9,389 nt of DNA from Pseudomonadota bacterium. Its GTDB lineage: Bacteria > Pseudomonadota > Alphaproteobacteria > Azospirillales > Azospirillaceae. A model generated the notes under the pieces. The model saw only the letters and a program-made list of their open reading frames with translations, did not search any database and was not told where the DNA came from. The stretch lies in the NCBI GenBank assembly GCA_023413605.1, contig JAEZPL010000638.1, positions 1 through 9,389 on the forward strand, written 5' to 3'. This document shows positions 6,358 through 9,389 of this stretch, piece by piece (the first letter of the stretch is position 1; each line of letters begins with the position of its first letter). The translations under genes were made by a program, and so were the position numbers.

Positions 6358-6362
6358 ACACG

Positions 6363-7076
6363 TCAGATGGCCTTCACCTTGGCGTCGAAGACATAACCGG
6401 CGCCGCGTTCGGTCTTGATGATACGGGGTTCCTTCGGATTCGCCTCGATCTTGCGGCGCAGGCGCAGGATCAGCACGTCGATGGAACGGTCGAACACCTC
6501 CGCCCCATCGGCGCGGGTGAGGTCGAGCAGTTGGTCGCGGGTCAGAACGCGCTGAGGCCGCTTCACGAAGGCGGCCAGCAGCCCGAATTCCGCCTTGGTC
6601 AGTTCCACCTCGCGGCCGTCCTGGCCGCGCAGGCGCTGGGCGGTGAGGTCGAGTTCCCAGTTCGCGAACTGCACCACGGCGCGCAGTTCGTCCGGGCTGC
6701 GGGGCGGCCGCCCCTCGCCGGACACGCGGCGCAGCACCGCCTTGATGCGGGCCAGCAGTTCGCGCGGGTTGAAAGGCTTCGTCAGGTAGTCGTCGGCGCC
6801 CAGCTCCAGGCCGACGATTCGGTCCACATCCTGATCCTTGGACGAGAGAATGATGACGGGGAGGTGCGTTTCGGTGCGGATCTGGCGCACGAGGCCAAGG
6901 CCGTCGCCGTCCGGTAACCGCAAATCGCAGATGACCAGATCGATCGGGTCCCCTTCCAACGCCTGCTTCGCCGTCGCCGTGTCCGGCGCGGTCGTGACGC
7001 GATAGCCCTCTGACGCCAAATAAGACGCCAGCAGTTCCCGAACCGGCTCGTCATCATCGACCGCGAGAATATGCAT
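6363..7076 (-). CDS. OmpR/PhoB-family two-component response regulator (no adjacent kinase)
   Basis: This 237-residue protein has an N-terminal receiver domain (about 1-115) with acidic pocket Asp7/Asp8, phospho-acceptor Asp51 (LVICDLRLPDGDG), a Ser pair at 78-79 in the Thr/Ser switch position, and Lys100 (DDYLTKPFNPREL). The C-terminal winged-helix domain (about 135-235) carries LTKAEFGLLAAFV, a recognition-helix region DRSIDVLILRLRRKIE and the wing KTERGAGYVF. All signalling residues are present, so it should be an active, phosphorylatable transcription factor. The ATG at 7074-7076 has a strong GGGAGGT site about 7 nt upstream. No histidine kinase gene lies in the window, so its partner and signal are unknown. 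A GTTAC inverted repeat lies 54-69 bp upstream of the start and could be an autoregulatory site. The gene diverges from the small gene at 7308. Confidence 0.95.
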   Translation of the reverse strand: MHILAVDDDEPVRELLASYLASEGYRVTTAPDTATAKQALEGDPIDLVICDLRLPDGDGLGLVRQIRTETHLPVIILSSKDQDVDRIVGLELGADDYLTKPFNPRELLARIKAVLRRVSGEGRPPRSPDELRAVVQFANWELDLTAQRLRGQDGREVELTKAEFGLLAAFVKRPQRVLTRDQLLDLTRADGAEVFDRSIDVLILRLRRKIEANPKEPRIIKTERGAGYVFDAKVKAI

Positions 7077-7129
7077 ACCCGATACCTCCCGCCCTCTTCT
7101 TATCCCACTGTAGAGGGTACACGCAATCG

Positions 7130-7145
7130 GTTACAACCCCGTAAC
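7130..7145. promoter_or_regulatory. GTTAC-N6-GTAAC dyad upstream of the response-regulator gene
   Basis: GTTAC at 7130-7134 and GTAAC at 7141-7145 form an inverted repeat with a 6-nt spacer, in the divergent gap between the response-regulator start (7076) and the small gene at 7308. On the leftward strand a weak promoter-like pair lies just downstream of it: TTGCGT (7121-7126) and GATAAG (7099-7104), 16 bp apart. The dyad would then sit immediately upstream of the -35 element, a common place for an OmpR-type activator or autoregulator. All of this is inference from position and short motifs. Confidence 0.3.
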
Positions 7146-7307
7146 AGGCACTCGCGTCACGACCAGCGGGTGAATCGCTTGAAACAGATGATCGGGCCAC
7201 CGAAACGAAATGACGGGGCTCCTGAAATCATGCGTTCACATGCAAACGCTTTACTCCCCACAGCCGCGAAGGAAACGGTCGCGATGGGTGCAGCGGAGGG
7301 AAAGACA

Positions 7308-7493
7308 ATGTCCGTGGTCGATCAATGCCTGGAAAGAATCGCGCATCACGATCGGGCCGATCATCTCTTGAACGAGGTGCGCGTCTACAGCACCCACCTG
7401 CCGGTGCGGCAGGCGCTGGAGCAGCACCGTGCCCTGCTCCGCGAAGCGCGCCGCCACATCGAATCGGCCCGCGCGCTCGTCGGCGGCGCCTGA
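7308..7493 (+). CDS. Small helical hypothetical protein (61 aa)
   Basis: I do not recognise this 61-residue protein. It begins MSVVDQCLERIAHHDRADHL, and the rest is strongly helical and rich in Arg, His, Leu and Glu (for example QALEQHRALLREARRHIESA), consistent with a short coiled coil or helical hairpin. There is no signal peptide, metal-binding cluster or membrane segment. The ATG at 7308 has a near-ideal GGAGGG site 7 nt upstream, and GC-rich third codon positions support it being coding. In-frame ATGs further upstream (7071, 7230, 7284) have poorer ribosome sites and add non-conserved-looking sequence; the one at 7071 overlaps the divergent response-regulator start. A second small gene may follow 38 bp downstream on the same strand. 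Confidence 0.68.
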   Translation: MSVVDQCLERIAHHDRADHLLNEVRVYSTHLPVRQALEQHRALLREARRHIESARALVGGA

Positions 7494-7531
7494 ACCGCCC
7501 CTTTCCGATTCGGACACGAAGACGACCCGCC

Positions 7532-7831
7532 ATGCCGCCGGCCCCTTGCCCATCCTGCACGTGCGAGCAGCGACTCGACCACCCGGCGGGCTCGCCGCGG
7601 GCGGGAAAGAGTGCGCGCCGGCCGGCGCAGGGACGCCACGGCCACCAGCATCCCCACCGCGACGATCCGCGCCCGGTCTCGGCAGCCGCGCCCTGGGTGC
7701 GTTCCCGGAAGGTGCAGCCGGCGCCCGGCCTTTGGCACGAGATGATGAACCGCTGGCTGCCGGGCCGGCTGCCGGACGAGCCAGAGCCGGTCGACGCGCC
7801 CCCGCCCTGCCGTTTCAGCGCCGGGCGGTGA
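7532..7831 (+). CDS. Hypothetical Arg/Pro-rich protein (99 aa)
   Basis: This is an unrecognised protein with an N-terminal cysteine cluster (PCPSCTCEQ, Cys6, Cys9, Cys11), a disordered Arg/Pro/His-rich middle, and a more structured end (APGLWHEMMNRWLPGRLPDE). The case for coding is composition: nearly all third positions in this frame are G or C (about 12 exceptions in the 95 or so codons read), with the second position clearly lower, as in neighbouring genes. Against it, the ribosome site before the ATG at 7532 is poor and no family is recognised. It follows the 61-residue gene by 38 bp and its last 17 bp overlap the 3' end of the convergent RidA-like gene. Antisense frames over the same stretch look weaker. 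Confidence 0.45.
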   Translation: MPPAPCPSCTCEQRLDHPAGSPRAGKSARRPAQGRHGHQHPHRDDPRPVSAAAPWVRSRKVQPAPGLWHEMMNRWLPGRLPDEPEPVDAPPPCRFSAGR

Positions 7832-8222
7832 CCTCGATCTCGATCTTCATCCGGGGGTCGGACAGCGGGCATTCCAAGGTCGTGCTTGCCGCCCCGATGC
7901 CCTCGAACTGCTCCACCAGGATCGGGGCGACCCGCGGGAAATCGGCCGAGTCCGCCAGATAGACCCGCACCCTCACGACATCCGCCAAATCCGCGTCGGA
8001 CTTTCGCAGGACGGCACGCAGGTTGCGCATGGTCTGGCGCGTCTGCTCCTCCACATCGTCGGAAAAGCTGCGGGTGGCGTGGTCGATGCCCGTGGTGCCG
8101 GGGATGAAAACCCACCTTCCGTTCACCAGCGCGCGGGAACAGCCGGGTGATGGTCCGAACGACGGAGGACCGAATGATTGCGGCCCGAATTTGGAGTCCG
8201 ATGAGACCAGCCTATGGCCCAT
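7815..8222 (-). CDS. RidA/YjgF/YER057c/UK114 family protein with N-terminal FGPxS repeats
   Basis: This 135-residue protein is of the Rid family: SRALVNGRWVFIPGTTGID (29-47), an EEQTRQTMRNLRAVLRKSDA helix (58-77), DVVRVRVYLADSADF (81-95), and the ending SDPRMKIEIEVTARR. RidA proteins form trimers and hydrolyse reactive enamines/imines such as 2-aminoacrylate, using an Arg in the motif P-A-R-S. Here the aligned segment reads G-A-A-S-T-T, so that Arg is missing, as in Rid subgroups that are not deaminases. The N-terminus carries FGPQS-FGPPS-FGPSP (12-26), three 15-nt repeats; a normal Rid protein has one such FGP block. The ATG at 8220-8222 has a GGGGAGGG site about 8 nt upstream; an ATG at 8279 has none. 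The gene converges on, and slightly overlaps, the hypothetical gene at 7532. Confidence 0.85.
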   Translation of the reverse strand: MGHRLVSSDSKFGPQSFGPPSFGPSPGCSRALVNGRWVFIPGTTGIDHATRSFSDDVEEQTRQTMRNLRAVLRKSDADLADVVRVRVYLADSADFPRVAPILVEQFEGIGAASTTLECPLSDPRMKIEIEVTARR

Positions 8223-8462
8223 GCCAGCACCCCTCCCCACGACGACCGGTTGAAGTTTTATGTCGTCGGGCGGCAGCATGACACAAACGAATCCAGGCGC
8301 AATCACCAATTCGCAATCGTCTTTGGAGAGTGCAGTGCAACATTTGTTCCCACACACCCCGTCATCATCAAAAACGCATAAGACCAAGCCTGCCCCATTC
8401 TTTCCCAAATGAGAGCGTAAGCCGGGCCTTAGAGGAATCGTTGCCAATAACGGGAGACCCGC

Positions 8463-9389
8463 ATGTCCGGGATCACGAAAGCCGCTCTCTTCACCCTTGC
8501 CATGCCCCTGCTGGCGGCCCCCGCCTTCGCGGCGGATCAGCCGGCGGGCGGGCTGGCGCTGAAGCGGGTGCTGCTGTCCACCGGAGGCGTCGGCTATTTC
8601 GAATATGAGGCGCAGGTCAGCGGCGATGCCGCCCTGACGCTGGAGGTGCGCCGCGACCAGGTGGACGACGTGCTGAAAAGCATCGTCGTCTACGACGACA
8701 AGGGCGGCATCGGCACCGTCGACCTTCCGGGGCAGGAGCCGCTGGAGACGGCTTTCCGCGAACTGCCCTTCTCGCCCGAAGACCTGAACTCCCCCACCGC
8801 GCTGCTGAACGCGATGAAGGGGGCGGAGGTGCGCGTGGCCGGCGCGCGGGAACTGTCCGGGCGTCTGCTGTCGGTGACCGAGGAAACCACCCAGCTGCCG
8901 AACGGCGGCGGAATCGTGTCGCGCCACCGCGTCAGCCTGATGACCGCCGAGGGGCTACGCCAACTGGTGCTGGAGGAGACCGATTCGCTGCGCTTCGCCG
9001 ATCCGCGCGTGCAGGCGCAGATCGACAAGGCGCTGACCGCGGTGGCCGAGTCCGCCGGCAAGGAGCGGCGGCGCCTGACCATCCGCACGACAGCGCCCAA
9101 GGACGGAGCCGGGGCGGGGCGGACCGTGCGCGTCGCCTATGTGGTCGCCGCCCCGCTGTGGAAGGCGACCTACCGGCTGACCCTGCCGGAAGCCGGGGCG
9201 AAGACCGGCGACCTCCAGGGCTGGGCGGTGCTGGAGAATGTCAGCGGCGACGACTGGAAGGACGTCGAGCTGTCGGTGGCGTCGGGCAACCCGGTGACCT
9301 TCCGGCAGGCGCTCTACTCCGCCTATTTCGTGAACCGGCCGGAAGTCCCGGTGGAGGTGCTGGGCCGCGTGCTGCCGAAGCCCGACGAG
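8463..9389 (+). CDS. DUF4139 domain-containing secreted protein (3' end beyond window)
   Basis: The frame stays open for 309 codons to the window edge, so this is an N-terminal fragment. A clear Sec signal peptide is present (MSGITKAALFTLAMPLLAAP, cleavage likely after AFA at residue 23), placing the protein in the periplasm or outer envelope. The mature start (LALKRVLLSTGGVGYFEYEA) and VDDVLKSIVVYDDKGGIGTVDL belong to the N-terminal region of this family. WKATYRLTLP followed by LQGWAVLENVSGDDWKDVELSVASG is the hallmark of DUF4139. The domain is widespread and without settled function. The ATG at 8463 has a GGGAGA site about 5-7 nt away. The 240-bp gap to the divergent RidA-like gene is relatively AT-rich and should hold promoters for both, but I found no convincing -35/-10 pair. 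Confidence 0.9.
   Translation, partial: MSGITKAALFTLAMPLLAAPAFAADQPAGGLALKRVLLSTGGVGYFEYEAQVSGDAALTLEVRRDQVDDVLKSIVVYDDKGGIGTVDLPGQEPLETAFRELPFSPEDLNSPTALLNAMKGAEVRVAGARELSGRLLSVTEETTQLPNGGGIVSRHRVSLMTAEGLRQLVLEETDSLRFADPRVQAQIDKALTAVAESAGKERRRLTIRTTAPKDGAGAGRTVRVAYVVAAPLWKATYRLTLPEAGAKTGDLQGWAVLENVSGDDWKDVELSVASGNPVTFRQALYSAYFVNRPEVPVEVLGRVLPKPDE

Larger units (their letters stand above)
5862..6362. other. 501-bp intergenic region rich in repeats and dyads
   Basis: This gap lies upstream of the isomerase-like gene and downstream of the response-regulator gene. Frames crossing it give low-quality translations built from the repeats (for example HNGAQWCTTE), so I see no gene. From left to right it holds a 9-bp dyad (5922-5949), a TTGTGC tandem array (5971-6020), scattered CAATGCA elements at 6035-6041, 6070-6076 and 6153-6159 (the second inside the perfect palindrome CAATGCATTG, 6070-6079), a further TTGTGC at 6087-6092, a second 9-bp dyad (6166-6192), and nested AGCCGGTC repeats (6294-6357). 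The density of TGCA-centred elements suggests protein binding rather than chance. Confidence 0.6.

Noticed and set aside
6199..6396. 65-codon rightward frame across the AGCCGGTC repeats
   Set aside because: It overlaps the 3' end of the response regulator, has repeat-derived low-complexity sequence and no recognisable motif.
7228..8115. 295-codon leftward open frame across the small genes and ridA-like gene
   Set aside because: Gly/Arg/Pro-rich shadow in a frame different from the Rid protein, with no family resemblance.
8223..8927. N-terminal extension of the RidA-like frame up to 8927
   Set aside because: The extension is antisense to the DUF4139 gene, which has a signal peptide and domain hallmarks; the Rid homology begins only after 8222, where a strong ribosome site lies.

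Overview
The window looks like a chromosomal segment from a high-GC alphaproteobacterium, most likely of the Azospirillum/Rhodospirillales type. That reading rests on very GC-rich third codon positions, GGGAGG-type ribosome binding sites and a DUF1489 protein, a family typical of Alphaproteobacteria; it is an inference from composition and gene content. No rRNA, tRNA, transposase, integrase, CRISPR array or phage gene was seen.

Layout. Positions 1-360 hold no gene I can support. A leftward pair follows: a small acyl-carrier-protein-like protein (888-1226) and a DUF1489 protein (361-789). Diverging from it is a rightward pair with a 16-bp gap: an EamA/DMT-family exporter (1343-2254) and a DapB-like reductase (2271-3068). 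Next come three leftward genes, read in the order 2-hydroxychromene-2-carboxylate isomerase-like thioredoxin-fold protein (5259-5861), CHAD-domain protein (4202-5155) and potassium-channel-like membrane protein (3108-4091). A leftward OmpR-type response regulator without a kinase partner lies at 6363-7076. Two small rightward genes of unknown function (7308-7493, 7532-7831) converge on a leftward RidA-family gene (7815-8222). The window ends inside a rightward gene for a secreted DUF4139 protein (8463 to the edge).

How the genes relate. Most are unrelated housekeeping or accessory genes. The one tight functional pair is the exporter plus the DapB-like reductase. Two enzyme homologues lack residues that define catalysis in their families: the DapB-like protein has Ala-Ser at the His-His pair, and the RidA-like protein lacks the imine-binding Arg. 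The ACP-like protein also lacks a clear phosphopantetheine Ser. All three points come from eye alignment.

The most unusual non-coding stretch is the 501-bp gap 5862-6362, upstream of the isomerase gene. It carries five TTGTGC copies at 10-bp (last 9-bp) spacing, several CAATGCA elements, two perfect 9-bp dyads, and nested AGCCGGTC hairpins just past the response-regulator stop. This looks like an operator array for an unidentified DNA-binding protein, plus a terminator-like element. I did not find a convincing, wholly new multi-gene system; the strongest leads are this array and the altered-active-site proteins.
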